Of a stretch of DNA of 64,000 nucleotides, positions 14,866 through 24,519 are shown one piece after another. Below the pieces are notes generated by a model, which searched no databases, was not told where the DNA came from, and worked only from the letters and a program-made list of their open reading frames with translations. The DNA is taken from positions 82,360 to 146,359 of the forward strand of contig JAFRUI010000014.1 of the NCBI GenBank assembly GCA_017438945.1. Reading direction: 5' to 3'. How positions within the stretch are numbered: the stretch's first letter is position 1; every line of letters begins with the position of its first letter. The translations under genes were made by a program, and so were the position numbers. The stretch is from Bacteroidales bacterium (GTDB lineage Bacteria > Bacteroidota > Bacteroidia > Bacteroidales > WCHB1-69).

Positions 14866-15759
14866 TTATAAGCCAAAACCCAAAAGGATTCCTCCGACCA
14901 TCAATCCTGTTGCCATGGTGGTCAGTTTCATAATGAGGAAATTGCGTTTGGACTGCGCCATGAGCGGGATGCCAGCGTGACCGTTTTGTGCGATGGAGTT
15001 GGCTATCAGAATGGAAAAAGGGGTGCTGCCTTGCAGAAACAGCATCACGAAAATCAGGTGCGGACCTGAAACAGGCAGGAAACCAATGCCCACCGCAATC
15101 AGCAAAACCAACCATTTTGTCCAACTGTTATTTTCCATAACTGTTTGAAGATCAAAAAAATGATTGAGAATACCGAGTACTAAAAGCGTTCCAAAGGCAT
15201 AAAGAAAAAGCTTGAGCGCATGCTGTTTGACGACATGCTCCCATAGGTGTTCATGCAAAAAATGGACAATCCGCTCCTTCCAGTGGCGATCATTGGGATT
15301 TTCATGGAGATGTTGATGTTCTTCATGAAAGACAAAATCATGGGTTTCAGAGGTGACCAGTTTGTCGGTGGGGATTTTTTGCAGAAGCAGTCCCGCCACA
15401 AAGCCGATGACGAACAGGATGCTGGTCAACAGTAGGGCTTGTTTGGGGCTTTGTGCGGCCAAGAAGAGGGCTTCATCGCCGAAAGTGGCCATCATGCCGC
15501 CCATCAAAGCCCCGAAGGAGAGCAATCGGTGGGTGAACATCGACACCACCACAAAGCCGCCGGCGCAGCCGGGGATGGCACCGAGCAGGCATGCCATCGC
15601 CACCTCCGCCACAGGCTTTCCGTGCAGTTTCTTGAACAAACGTCCTGAAGAGGAAATATTGATGGATTCCACCACCGCCATCAGTATCAATACCAACAAC
15701 GTGATGGACACCGACTCCTTTAGTACTTCCCACAGTATCCCCCACAAACTCTCCATCAC
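14866..15759 (-). CDS. Putative manganese transporter, ArsP_2/DUF2899 family
   Basis: The 297-aa membrane protein has about eight hydrophobic helices. The family signature GAIPGCAGGFVVVSMF and GALMGGMMATFGDEALF is clear in the first half, and GFLPVSGPHLIFVMLF with NSIAQNGHAGIPL in the second. A central cytoplasmic loop is rich in His and Glu (HEEHQHLHENPNDRHW, then HFLHEHLWEH), suggesting divalent metal binding. The family is annotated as putative manganese transport, but direction and substrate are not shown by sequence. The upstream region is only a heptad repeat, so it may be read through from the Fe-S gene above. Confidence 0.82.
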   Translation of the reverse strand: MMESLWGILWEVLKESVSITLLVLILMAVVESINISSSGRLFKKLHGKPVAEVAMACLLGAIPGCAGGFVVVSMFTHRLLSFGALMGGMMATFGDEALFLAAQSPKQALLLTSILFVIGFVAGLLLQKIPTDKLVTSETHDFVFHEEHQHLHENPNDRHWKERIVHFLHEHLWEHVVKQHALKLFLYAFGTLLVLGILNHFFDLQTVMENNSWTKWLVLLIAVGIGFLPVSGPHLIFVMLFLQGSTPFSILIANSIAQNGHAGIPLMAQSKRNFLIMKLTTMATGLMVGGILLGFGL

Positions 15760-15766
15760 ACAGCCT

Positions 15767-15794
15767 CAATAACCAATAACCAATAACCCATAAC
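15767..15794. repeat. Heptad tandem repeat (caataac)
   Basis: Units caataac, caataac, caataac, ccataac in the 39-bp gap between two same-strand genes. The same unit family occurs at 23719-23745 and, inverted, at 17185-17228. Confidence 0.9.
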
Positions 15795-15798
15795 CATT

Positions 15799-17175
15799 TT
15801 AAAGATTCAGATTCTTTGCAATTGTGGGATCCGTTTTTTTCGTGCCCCACACTTTGGCGGAGATGTCGTGTGCCTCTTTAGGGGTGAGCAGATCGTAGTG
15901 TTCCATGGCGCGTTGCACGAAAATGCACTGCTGGATTTGTGCTTTGTCCGTGACAACGGCGTCGGCGAGGGCTTTGCAGGAAGGGTAGCCACAAAGGTGG
16001 CAGTCCACCTGCGGCAGGTTCTGGTTGATTTCGAACGCCCGTTTCATCTTCTGCATGGCCGCCGCCACATTGTCGTCCATTTTGTCCATGGACCGCGGTT
16101 CCACTTCACTGACGTGCCGTTTGTCGGCCAGATAGTCGAAATAGTTGAGCAGGTCGTTGTCCTCACTGTCAACTTCGTCAGAGCATTTCTGCATCCGTTT
16201 GCGTTGACGTTCGATCATGAGGAAGCGGTTTTCGGCGGTGAGGATTCCGCCGCAGCAACTGCCGTCGCAGGCGCGGAGTTCGAGGAAATCGATGTCCTGG
16301 ATGTCCTCGTCTTCCACTTTTTCCAGAAATTCGGAGACGTTGTGGATGTCATCGATGGCCAGATTGCGGCCCGTGCGCAGCATTTTGGTCTCCCCGCCTG
16401 TAAGCGGGTATGTGATGCTGGCCTTCGACAGCCGGTGGAAACGCGCCGACTCGTCACACATCTTGTATTCACCGGTCTTGATAACGCGCAACACCTTGCT
16501 ATACAGATAGTTCATATTGATCACGCCAGATACCGGGGACTTCTCCTCGCCCACGGGACTTTTGATGGCGGCGATTTTTGCGGCACATGGCGACACGTAG
16601 AAAATGCCGATGTCCTCTTCTTTAACCCCTTTTTCGGTCAGACTTTTCTTGATATATTCGGCGGTCATGTCAAAAGGAGCCTTCACGAGATAGATGTTGT
16701 CCACCAGCACAGGGAATTTCACTTGGATGAGTCGCACGATGGCCGGGCAGAATGACGAAATGACCGGTTTTTCGTAGGGTACATTCCCGCTTTCGAGGTC
16801 CCTGCGGATATATTCCTTAATGAAATCAACGCTTTTCTCCACTTCATAGATATCTTTGAAGCCGAGATGGAGCAACGCCGAAAGAATGGTGCGCTCGCGT
16901 ATTTTCTCCTCAAATTGGGCCAGAAAGATGGACGGCACCAGCAAGACGGGGTATTTGTAGTCATAGACTGTCTGGAAGTCGTCTTGCTCGATGTAAATGG
17001 CATTCATCGGACATGCCACATAGCATCGCCCGCAATCAACGCAGCGGTTCGGGTCGAGCACTGGATGTCCGTCTTCTACGTGTATTGCGCTCGTAGGGCA
17101 CACGCCCGTGCAGTGCGAACAACCAATACAGAGGTCATATTTGAATTTTAATGCGTGGTGGAAATCTTCGGCCAT
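15799..17175 (-). CDS. [FeFe]-hydrogenase-like iron-sulfur protein, probably sensory
   Basis: The 458-aa protein has two N-terminal [4Fe-4S] motifs (CIGCSHCTGVC about 16-26; CVDCGRCYVAC about 45-55), a hydrogenase large-subunit-like domain, and a C-terminal FeS cluster motif (C392-x2-C395-x4-C400, then C417). The H-cluster loops are altered. L1 is SSFCP, so Phe replaces the proton-relay Cys while the cubane-ligand Cys remains; L2 is SPCAAK; L3 is RACDGSCCGG. This fits non-catalytic or sensory relatives rather than an H2-producing enzyme. It is last in an operon with an anti-sigma-type ATPase and a DRTGG protein, a grouping seen near electron-bifurcating hydrogenases in anaerobes. No catalytic hydrogenase or NADH subunit is in this window. 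Confidence 0.87.
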   Translation of the reverse strand: MAEDFHHALKFKYDLCIGCSHCTGVCPTSAIHVEDGHPVLDPNRCVDCGRCYVACPMNAIYIEQDDFQTVYDYKYPVLLVPSIFLAQFEEKIRERTILSALLHLGFKDIYEVEKSVDFIKEYIRRDLESGNVPYEKPVISSFCPAIVRLIQVKFPVLVDNIYLVKAPFDMTAEYIKKSLTEKGVKEEDIGIFYVSPCAAKIAAIKSPVGEEKSPVSGVINMNYLYSKVLRVIKTGEYKMCDESARFHRLSKASITYPLTGGETKMLRTGRNLAIDDIHNVSEFLEKVEDEDIQDIDFLELRACDGSCCGGILTAENRFLMIERQRKRMQKCSDEVDSEDNDLLNYFDYLADKRHVSEVEPRSMDKMDDNVAAAMQKMKRAFEINQNLPQVDCHLCGYPSCKALADAVVTDKAQIQQCIFVQRAMEHYDLLTPKEAHDISAKVWGTKKTDPTIAKNLNL

Positions 17176-17184
17176 AGTTTTAAA

Positions 17185-17228
17185 GATTATGGGTTATAGG
17201 TGATAGGTTATAGAGGTTTAGAGTTATG
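17185..17228. repeat. Heptad tandem repeat (ggttata family)
   Basis: Units gattatg, ggttata, ggtgata, ggttata, then a decayed gaggttt and a gagttatgg tail. It lies in the gap between the HATPase gene and the hydrogenase-like gene. Confidence 0.8.
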
Positions 17229-17246
17229 GATTGGATAAAGGGGGCT

Positions 17247-17660
17247 CTACTGGAAATAGTTGATGAACTCGATAGTGGTTCCTTTGCCGACCTCGGAAGT
17301 GATGTTCAGGGAGTCGGAGTTGTTTTTGATGTTGGGGAGGCCCATGCCGGCGCCGAAGCCCATTTCCCTGACTTTCTGGGAAGCGGTGGAATAGCCCTTC
17401 TGCATGGCCTTGTCAATATCCGGGATGCCGGGACCTTCATCGGCGAGAACGATTTTCACGTGGTCTTCTTCCAAATCTACGGATATATCGCCACGATAGG
17501 CGTGAGCCACAATGTTGACCTCCGCCTCATAAAGCGCAACAACCGTCCTTTTGACTATCTCGGGGCTCACCCCGATTTTCTTAAGCATCCGTTTCACCTG
17601 GCTGGATGTGGATCCCGCATTGGTGAAATCTCCGCCTTCTACATGGTAAACAAAATTCAT
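17247..17660 (-). CDS. Anti-sigma factor-like HATPase (RsbW/SpoIIAB type)
   Basis: This 137-aa single-domain protein shows the GHKL ATPase motifs: an N-box helix YEAEVNIVAHAY (about 44-55), G1 DEGPGIPD (about 74-81) and G2 GFGAGMGLPNIK (about 100-111). Such stand-alone domains are Ser/Thr kinases acting on anti-sigma antagonists, or adaptors of signalling proteins. It lies between a DRTGG protein and the [FeFe]-hydrogenase-like protein. No STAS-domain antagonist or sigma factor is adjacent, so the phosphorylation target is unknown. Confidence 0.9.
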   Translation of the reverse strand: MNFVYHVEGGDFTNAGSTSSQVKRMLKKIGVSPEIVKRTVVALYEAEVNIVAHAYRGDISVDLEEDHVKIVLADEGPGIPDIDKAMQKGYSTASQKVREMGFGAGMGLPNIKNNSDSLNITSEVGKGTTIEFINYFQ

Positions 17661-17686
17661 AATGTAAGATTTGGTTAATAATCAGA

Positions 17687-18034
17687 TTAATAAACGGCCG
17701 GGAGTCCGGCGGAATAAAGGATTCCGGAGGTCTTGTACATGGAGTAATCTGTACGGATAACCACCATGTCGTTGTCTTCAGCCAACTCCTTCATCTCTTC
17801 TGTCACCTCTTTTCCACGCACAATCAACAGGTAGTTGATGTCCGACATTTCACACGTGCGGATAGACTGCAGATTGCTTAATCCTGTGAGCAACAACAGG
17901 TTGTTAACATCCTTCAAAGTAAGTACATCGCTCATCAAATCCGAAGCAAAAACACAATCAATCTGTTGGTTAAGATATTCTTCTCCGCAAATGATCTCAC
18001 CTTGTACCAGGTTTTTAATTTCTTCGAGTGTCAT
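17687..18034 (-). CDS. DRTGG domain protein
   Basis: This 115-aa protein consists of one DRTGG-type alpha/beta domain. The characteristic elements are IDCVFASDLMSDVL in the first third, NLLLLTGLSNLQSIRTCEM in the middle and DNDMVVIRTDYSMYKT near the end. DRTGG domains accompany phosphotransacetylases and HPr-kinase-like proteins and are thought to bind small ligands. As first gene of the operon with the HATPase and the hydrogenase-like protein, it may be the ligand-sensing part; this is inferred. Confidence 0.85.
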   Translation of the reverse strand: MTLEEIKNLVQGEIICGEEYLNQQIDCVFASDLMSDVLTLKDVNNLLLLTGLSNLQSIRTCEMSDINYLLIVRGKEVTEEMKELAEDNDMVVIRTDYSMYKTSGILYSAGLPAVY

Positions 18035-18074
18035 TTTTAAATTCTTTTCTATAAATGTTTTGAAAAATAATCTG

Positions 18075-18082
18075 CAAAGATA
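18075..18082 (-). promoter_or_regulatory. -7 box (TATCTTTG) for the DRTGG operon
   Basis: Reverse-strand TATCTTTG followed by CAG, 40 bp before the DRTGG start. Confidence 0.6.
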
Positions 18083-18129
18083 CTTTTTTTTTAAATGACA
18101 CGTTAACCTAATGTTTAGTGATTTTTATG

Positions 18130-18137
18130 TACTTTTG
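18130..18137 (+). promoter_or_regulatory. -7 box (TACTTTTG) for the hypothetical gene at 18199
   Basis: TACTTTTG followed by CCGCG, 61 bp before the start. The leader between them is occupied by a heptad-type repeat. Confidence 0.6.
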
Positions 18138-18148
18138 CCGCGCTTTTT

Positions 18149-18199
18149 AGTTTCATGTTTCAAGTTTCAAGTCATAGTCATAGTTTATAGTTATAGTCA
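18149..18199. repeat. Mixed 6/7-bp tandem repeat (gtttcaa, tcatag, ttatag)
   Basis: Units gtttcat, gtttcaa, gtttcaa, then tcatag, tcatag, tttatag, ttatag run up to the ATG at 18199 and form the 5' untranslated leader of the next gene. Confidence 0.75.
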
Positions 18200-18711
18200 T
18201 GAATATATTAGGAATTTGCATTTTAGCAGGAATTGTGGTGATGGTCGCCGGTGCGGTTTATGTCACCAAAATGATAATGGAATCGAAAGCAAAGATTGCG
18301 GCGTTGGAGAACAGCAAGAAGAATCAGTCGGTGGTATTGCCATTGCGGCTGCAGGCATACGAGCGTATGGCGCTTTTCTTGGAACGCATCGACCCCAACC
18401 AACTGATCATGCGCATCCACACCGCTGGACTGACTGTCTCGCAGGAGCAGAACCTGTTGCTTACGGCCATTCGCAGCGAATTCGAGCATAATCTTTCGCA
18501 ACAGATATACATTTCCGACCATGTGTGGGAGAAAATTTGCGATGCCAAAGGCGACATCGAGTCTATCATCAACACAGTGGCCGCAGATATGGATAAGAAC
18601 GTCGAAAGCCGGGAGTTTGCAGAGACCGTACTGGCCGTCACCTCCCAAAAACCTGTGGTGGAATTGGCCATACAGATTTTAAAGGCTGATATGCAGAAAT
18701 GGGCGTATTAG
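18199..18711 (+). CDS. Conserved Bacteroidetes membrane-anchored protein
   Basis: The 170-aa protein has one N-terminal transmembrane helix (about residues 4-24) followed by a charged helix and the segment LPLRLQAYERMALFLERID (about 48-66). The rest is soluble and helical (EQNLLLTAIRSEFEHNLSQ; SDHVWEKI). Single-helix proteins with this LRLQAYERM motif are widespread in Bacteroidetes without assigned function (probably DUF7935, not certain). The start is fixed by the signal-anchor helix. It is monocistronic. Confidence 0.8.
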   Translation: MNILGICILAGIVVMVAGAVYVTKMIMESKAKIAALENSKKNQSVVLPLRLQAYERMALFLERIDPNQLIMRIHTAGLTVSQEQNLLLTAIRSEFEHNLSQQIYISDHVWEKICDAKGDIESIINTVAADMDKNVESREFAETVLAVTSQKPVVELAIQILKADMQKWAY

Positions 18712-18768
18712 CTATTGGCCTTTGGCTTAACCGTTAGCTAAAAGCCAATAGCCAAAAGCTAAAAGCTA
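18709..18768. repeat. Inverted heptad repeats (aaagcca/aaagcta)
   Basis: At 18734-18768 five heptads (ttagcta, aaagcca, atagcca, aaagcta, aaagcta) face a reverse-complement stretch at 18709-18730. The two halves can pair as GGCTATTGGC-type arms, so the array may also act as a weak terminator for the preceding gene. Confidence 0.8.
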
Positions 18769-18769
18769 C

Positions 18770-18802
18770 TTTGCCGGATTGAACGATTTTTTTGTATTTT
18801 TG
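18770..18802 (+). promoter_or_regulatory. pruA promoter
   Basis: TTTG at 18770-18773 and TATTTTTG at 18795-18802 are 21 bp apart, a full match to the Bacteroidetes consensus, 48 bp before pruA. Confidence 0.75.
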
Positions 18803-18850
18803 CACCGAAATTTTATTCCCTAACATAAAATTAAGAACAAAGAATTAATT

Positions 18851-20476
18851 ATGAACAACGCCAATTATGTTTTCAGAGAGCCGAAAAACGAACCGGTTTA
18901 CTCTTATGCACCCGGCACGCCGGAAAGAGCATTATTGCAAAAAGAATTAGAAAGACAATATAACCAAGAGATTGAGATTCCGTTGATTATTGGCGGAAAA
19001 GAGGTCAAAACCGGTGACATGGGTCAGGTGGTGATGCCTACCGAACACAGCCATGTTTTGGCGAAATACCACAAAGTGGGCAAGAAAGAGGTTCAGATGG
19101 CTATCGACGCAGCCATGGCCGCTAAGAAAGACTGGGAAGAGACCCCGTGGATTCAACGCGCTTCCATTATGATGAAGGCTGCCGAACTCCTCGCCACTAA
19201 ATACCGTTACATCCTGAATGCCGCATGTATGTTGGGACAGGGCAAGAGCCCCATGCAGGCCGAAATCGACTGCCCGTGCGAGGCCATCGACTTCCTGCGC
19301 TTCAATACCTATTTTGCTTCCCAACTTTATGGCCAGCAACCCATTTCTGATCACGCCACTCTCAACCGCAACGAATACCGCGGCATGGAGGGTTTCGTGT
19401 ATGCCATCACCCCGTTCAACTTCACTTCTATCGCGTTGAACCTCAACGTGGCACCTGCTCTGATGGGTAACGTCACCATTTGGAAACCTTCCACCACGGC
19501 CATTCTTTCTAACTACTACCTGATGCTGCTCCTCCAAGAGGCTGGTCTTCCTGACGGTGTCATCAACTTCCTTCCTGGCAGCGGTTCCGTCATCAGCGAC
19601 GTGGCTTTCAAATCGCCGCATCTGGCAGGTATCCACTTCACCGGTAGCACCGGCACCTTCAAGAGCTTCTGGAAACTCATTGGTGAGAACATCGACATTT
19701 ATAACACTTATCCAAAGATTGTGGGCGAAACTGGTGGTAAGGACTTTATCTTCGCGCACAAGACCGCTCCCGCACGCGAGCTGGCCGTGGCCATCCTTCG
19801 TGGCGCTTTCGAGTATCAGGGCCAGAAATGCTCTGCCGCTTCCCGCGCTTATGTGCCTAAATCCATCTGGGCTGAAACGCTGAAGCATATTAAAGATATG
19901 ATGAAGACGGTGAAGATGGGCGATGTCCGCGACTTCTCCAATTTCATCAACGCTGTCATCGACGAGAAATCCTTCGACAACATTGCCGGTTATATCGACC
20001 GTGCGAAAGCCTCCAAGGATGCTGAAATTGTGCTCGGCGGCAACTACGACAAGTCTGTCGGTTATTTTGTGGAACCCACTATCATCCTGGCCAAGACCAC
20101 GGATTACGAGTCTATCCGCGAAGAGATCTTCGGACCGGTCATCACGGTGTATGTCTATGAGGATGACAAATACGAAGAGATGTTGCACATCTGTGACGAA
20201 ACATCCCCGTATGCGCTCACAGGCTCCATCATCGCCCGCGACCGCTATGCCATCATGCAGGCTGAGAACATCCTGCGTCATTGCGCCGGCAACTTCTACA
20301 TCAACGACAAGCCGACAGGCGCAGTGGTGGGTTGCCAACCCTTCGGCGGCGCCCGCGCATCCGGTACCAACGACAAGGCCGGCAGTATGCTCAACCTCGT
20401 CCGTTGGATCAGCGCCCGCTGCATCAAGGAAACCTATGTTCCCGCAACGGATTATGGCTATCCTTTCCTTGGATAA
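18851..20476 (+). CDS. pruA: L-glutamate gamma-semialdehyde dehydrogenase
   Basis: PruA oxidises glutamate semialdehyde (from proline or arginine breakdown) to glutamate with NAD. The 541-aa length is typical of the stand-alone type. The ALDH features are present: the VGETGGKDF strand with the general-base Glu region, the catalytic Cys in GAFEYQGQKCSAASRAYVP, and EEIFGPVITVYVYED. No proline dehydrogenase is adjacent. Expression is from its own strong promoter, with a terminator behind. Confidence 0.96.
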   Translation: MNNANYVFREPKNEPVYSYAPGTPERALLQKELERQYNQEIEIPLIIGGKEVKTGDMGQVVMPTEHSHVLAKYHKVGKKEVQMAIDAAMAAKKDWEETPWIQRASIMMKAAELLATKYRYILNAACMLGQGKSPMQAEIDCPCEAIDFLRFNTYFASQLYGQQPISDHATLNRNEYRGMEGFVYAITPFNFTSIALNLNVAPALMGNVTIWKPSTTAILSNYYLMLLLQEAGLPDGVINFLPGSGSVISDVAFKSPHLAGIHFTGSTGTFKSFWKLIGENIDIYNTYPKIVGETGGKDFIFAHKTAPARELAVAILRGAFEYQGQKCSAASRAYVPKSIWAETLKHIKDMMKTVKMGDVRDFSNFINAVIDEKSFDNIAGYIDRAKASKDAEIVLGGNYDKSVGYFVEPTIILAKTTDYESIREEIFGPVITVYVYEDDKYEEMLHICDETSPYALTGSIIARDRYAIMQAENILRHCAGNFYINDKPTGAVVGCQPFGGARASGTNDKAGSMLNLVRWISARCIKETYVPATDYGYPFLG

Positions 20477-20501
20477 TCCTTTGGAACAACATGAACATAT
20501 T

Positions 20502-20532
20502 AAAAGGCGACTCGCAAGAGCCGCCTTTTTTG
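20502..20532 (+). terminator. Terminator after pruA
   Basis: AAAGGCGACTC-gcaa-GAGCCGCCTTT followed by TTT; one mismatch in the stem. Confidence 0.85.
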
Positions 20533-20575
20533 TTTTACGATGAGACGATGAAAAAGATGATGCGATGAACGGTGA

Positions 20576-21454
20576 TTAACCGTTCAATGCGTTGGCGCCG
20601 CTCACAATCTCAATCAACTCGTTCGTGATGGAGGATTGTCGGGCGTTGTTGTACTTCAGGCGCAGGTCGCGCAGAATCTCGGTGGCGTTGTCCGTGGCCT
20701 TGGTCATGGAAATCATTCGCGCACCATGTTCCGATGCGATGGAGTCGGACAAAGTCTTGTACAACTGCGTACGCAAGATTTTGGGAATCAGTTCCATCAG
20801 CAGTTTGTCGGCGGACGGCTCGATAATGTAATCGTTGGTTGTTTTCTGCGTCTCGTCGCTTTCGAGCGAAGTCACGGGTAGAAAATCCTCCACGGTGATT
20901 CTTTGCGTCGCGGCGTTCTGGAACTGGTTATAGACGATATCGACTTTGTCAATCTCGTGATTAACAAAACGTTGCATCAGATCATCCGCCACTGCGGAGA
21001 TTTCGGTGAAATCGGGGTTGTCCAACAGCTTTTCGTTGTAGAATGCTACAGGATAGAGTTTGCCGAGCTGTTCTTTTCCTTTTTTGCCAAAACAAATCAG
21101 CTGCACGTTGCCAGCGTGGTGCTGTTCGGCATATTTTTCCGAAATCAAGTGGTTTACAGTCTTGACGATATTCGAATTGAACGCACCACAGAGTCCTTTA
21201 TTCGAGGTAATAACCACGATGACCACCTTTTCGGGTTCGCGTGCCTCGAAAAGCGGTGATGGTTCAGTACCTGTGTTGGAACCTGCCAAGTTGTTCAAGA
21301 TTTCGCTCAACTTTTGAGAGTAGGGGCGAAGGTGCTGGATGGCGGTTTGGGCACGGCGGAGCTTGGCAGCCGACACCAGTTTCATGGAGCTGGTAATCTT
21401 CTGCGTCGATTCAATCGAGGTGATGCGCGTGCGTATTTCTTTCAGGTTGCCCAT
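20576..21454 (-). CDS. atpG: ATP synthase F1 gamma subunit
   Basis: The gamma subunit is the central rotating shaft of F1. The 292-aa protein shows the N-terminal coiled coil (LKEIRTRITSIESTQKITSSMK), the core VVITSNKGLCGAFNSNI and the C-terminal helix SEHGARMISMTKATDNA...YNNARQSSITNELIEIVSG. It directly follows atpA (2-bp gap). It is the last gene of a three-gene atpH-atpA-atpG unit. Confidence 0.97.
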   Translation of the reverse strand: MGNLKEIRTRITSIESTQKITSSMKLVSAAKLRRAQTAIQHLRPYSQKLSEILNNLAGSNTGTEPSPLFEAREPEKVVIVVITSNKGLCGAFNSNIVKTVNHLISEKYAEQHHAGNVQLICFGKKGKEQLGKLYPVAFYNEKLLDNPDFTEISAVADDLMQRFVNHEIDKVDIVYNQFQNAATQRITVEDFLPVTSLESDETQKTTNDYIIEPSADKLLMELIPKILRTQLYKTLSDSIASEHGARMISMTKATDNATEILRDLRLKYNNARQSSITNELIEIVSGANALNG

Positions 21455-21456
21455 AA

Positions 21457-23046
<1,590 letters not shown>

Positions 23047-23058
23047 GAATATGCTTAT

Positions 23059-23616
23059 TTAGAAATGTACTTGAAACATGTTTTGAGAAAACTCTTGTTT
23101 TAACTTGTTGATTTTGGATAAGACGCTGGAATCCAAATAGTAGTCGTCCATCTGTATTTTAAAACCGCCGATGATTTCAGGATCCACAACTTGCTGCAGA
23201 TCTATGGTGGCGTGAGTTTGTTCCACCAGCATTTGCAGAATCTTCTCTTTCAAATCGTCGCCTAACGGCAGGGCGGTCGTGATGGTTACAGGGCGGATAT
23301 TATGGGCTGCGTTATACAGTTTGAAAAACTCCTCGCAGATAGTGTCCAATGCGGGTTCGCGTTTCTTTTTCAGCAGGACATCCAAAAACTGGTAGGTGGT
23401 TTCCTGAAGGGTGCCGTTGAAGATGCTCTCGAAAATCTTGTGTTTTTGATGAGGTTCAATGACAGGGTTCCGCAGGAGCATTTGCAATTCGCGGTTTTCT
23501 TTCAAAATGTCCGCGAAGAGTCGAAGATCTCCACACACCTCCTCAACTTTGTCTTTTTCAGAGGCGTAATCGAAAAGTGCTTTGGCATAACGGCCAGATA
23601 GTTTCGGATTTTTCAT
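23059..23616 (-). CDS. atpH: ATP synthase F1 delta subunit
   Basis: The delta subunit (OSCP) links the F1 head to the peripheral stalk. The 185-aa protein has the N-terminal six-helix domain (SGRYAKALFDYASEKDKVEEV) and the C-terminal beta sheet with VDPEIIGGFKIQMDDYYLDSSV. In many Bacteroidetes it follows atpB-atpE-atpF, but here it is the first gene behind its own promoter, preceded by heptad repeats and pyrE. Confidence 0.95.
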   Translation of the reverse strand: MKNPKLSGRYAKALFDYASEKDKVEEVCGDLRLFADILKENRELQMLLRNPVIEPHQKHKIFESIFNGTLQETTYQFLDVLLKKKREPALDTICEEFFKLYNAAHNIRPVTITTALPLGDDLKEKILQMLVEQTHATIDLQQVVDPEIIGGFKIQMDDYYLDSSVLSKINKLKQEFSQNMFQVHF

Positions 23617-23637
23617 CGATGAATTTTAAAGCGGCGG

Positions 23638-23645
23638 CAAATATA
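23638..23645 (-). promoter_or_regulatory. -7 box (TATATTTG) for atpHAG
   Basis: Reverse-strand TATATTTG followed by CCGCCGC, 21 bp before the atpH start, shows that atpHAG is an independent transcription unit. Confidence 0.65.
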
Positions 23646-23650
23646 CATTT

Positions 23651-23745
23651 TTTTTGCTTTTTGCTTTTAGCTTTTAGCCTACAAATCTATAACCCTATAA
23701 CCAACAAACAAAAAGCTTCAATAACCCATAACCCATAACCATTAC
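23651..23745. repeat. Two heptad arrays (tttttgc/ttttagc and ccataac)
   Basis: Units tttttgc, tttttgc, ttttagc, ttttagc at 23651-23678. After a less regular ctataac stretch come caataac, ccataac, ccataac at 23719-23739. Together they fill the atpH-pyrE gap and touch the pyrE stop codon. Confidence 0.85.
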
Positions 23746-24317
23746 ATCTTCCGGCTACCAGGTTTCACAAAGGGAAGACCTTGTTTGCAGAGCGGGCAAT
23801 CCTCCACGGCCCAGTTTTGGATGTTGAGCTTGGTGGCGCTGTAGATGGGGTAGGGGAAAGAACCGTCGCTGCGGTCGGCAATGCAGCACACGCCGATGAC
23901 TTCCGCACCGAATGCTTTCAGAACCTCGATGGTTTCGAGGGAGGATTTGCCAGTGGTGACCACATCTTCGGAGATGAGCAGTTTCATGCCCGGTTTCACT
24001 TCGAAGCCGCGGCGCAGGCACATCACGTTGTCGACACGTTCGGTGAAGATGGCGGGGACGCCCAATTGACGACCTAACTCGTATGCCACAATGATGCCGC
24101 CCATGGCCGGACCCACCACCATGTCAACGTGCAGATCCTTCACTTGCTCTGTGATTTTCGCAATCACACGCTCCGCCCTGTCTGGATATTGCAACAGTTT
24201 GGCGCATTGGCAATAGCGGTCGCTGTGACGTCCCGATGACAACAGGAAATGGCCTTCCAGCAGTGCCTCCGACTGCTTCAGTTCTTCTATAACTAAATTT
24301 GTTTTTTCTTCATTCAT
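23742..24317 (-). CDS. pyrE: Orotate phosphoribosyltransferase
   Basis: PyrE joins orotate to PRPP to form OMP in pyrimidine synthesis. The 191-aa protein carries [12 protein letters not shown] near the N-terminus, [17 protein letters not shown], and the PRPP-binding motif [14 protein letters not shown] with the acidic pair. The C-terminal [18 protein letters not shown] tail is typical of this PyrE branch. It is not linked to pyrB/pyrI, which lie 35 kb away in this window. Confidence 0.95.
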   Translation of the reverse strand: MNEEKTNLVIEELKQSEALLEGHFLLSSGRHSDRYCQCAKLLQYPDRAERVIAKITEQVKDLHVDMVVGPAMGGIIVAYELGRQLGVPAIFTERVDNVMCLRRGFEVKPGMKLLISEDVVTTGKSSLETIEVLKAFGAEVIGVCCIADRSDGSFPYPIYSATKLNIQNWAVEDCPLCKQGLPFVKPGSRKM

Positions 24318-24355
24318 AATATGATAGGTTTATTGTTTCAATAGATAACAAAGCG

Positions 24356-24363
24356 CAAAGATA
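24356..24363 (-). promoter_or_regulatory. -7 box (TATCTTTG) for pyrE
   Basis: Reverse-strand TATCTTTG followed by CGC, 38 bp before the pyrE start. Confidence 0.65.
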
Positions 24364-24489
24364 CATTTTTTTTTATTAGGTAATAAGTAAAAGTAAGTGA
24401 CTGCAAACGACAGGAAGATTAAGAATATATTAACATTTTGCTTTTTATAAATGTGATGTGGTGAAGAGTGTTTAATTAATTGAAAATTG

Positions 24490-24497
24490 TATCTTTG
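24490..24497 (+). promoter_or_regulatory. -7 box (TATCTTTG) for the giant surface protein
   Basis: TATCTTTG followed by TGG, only 22 bp before the ATG at 24520, giving a very short leader. Confidence 0.65.
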
Positions 24498-24519
24498 TGG
24501 CTTCATAAATGGCCAAAGA

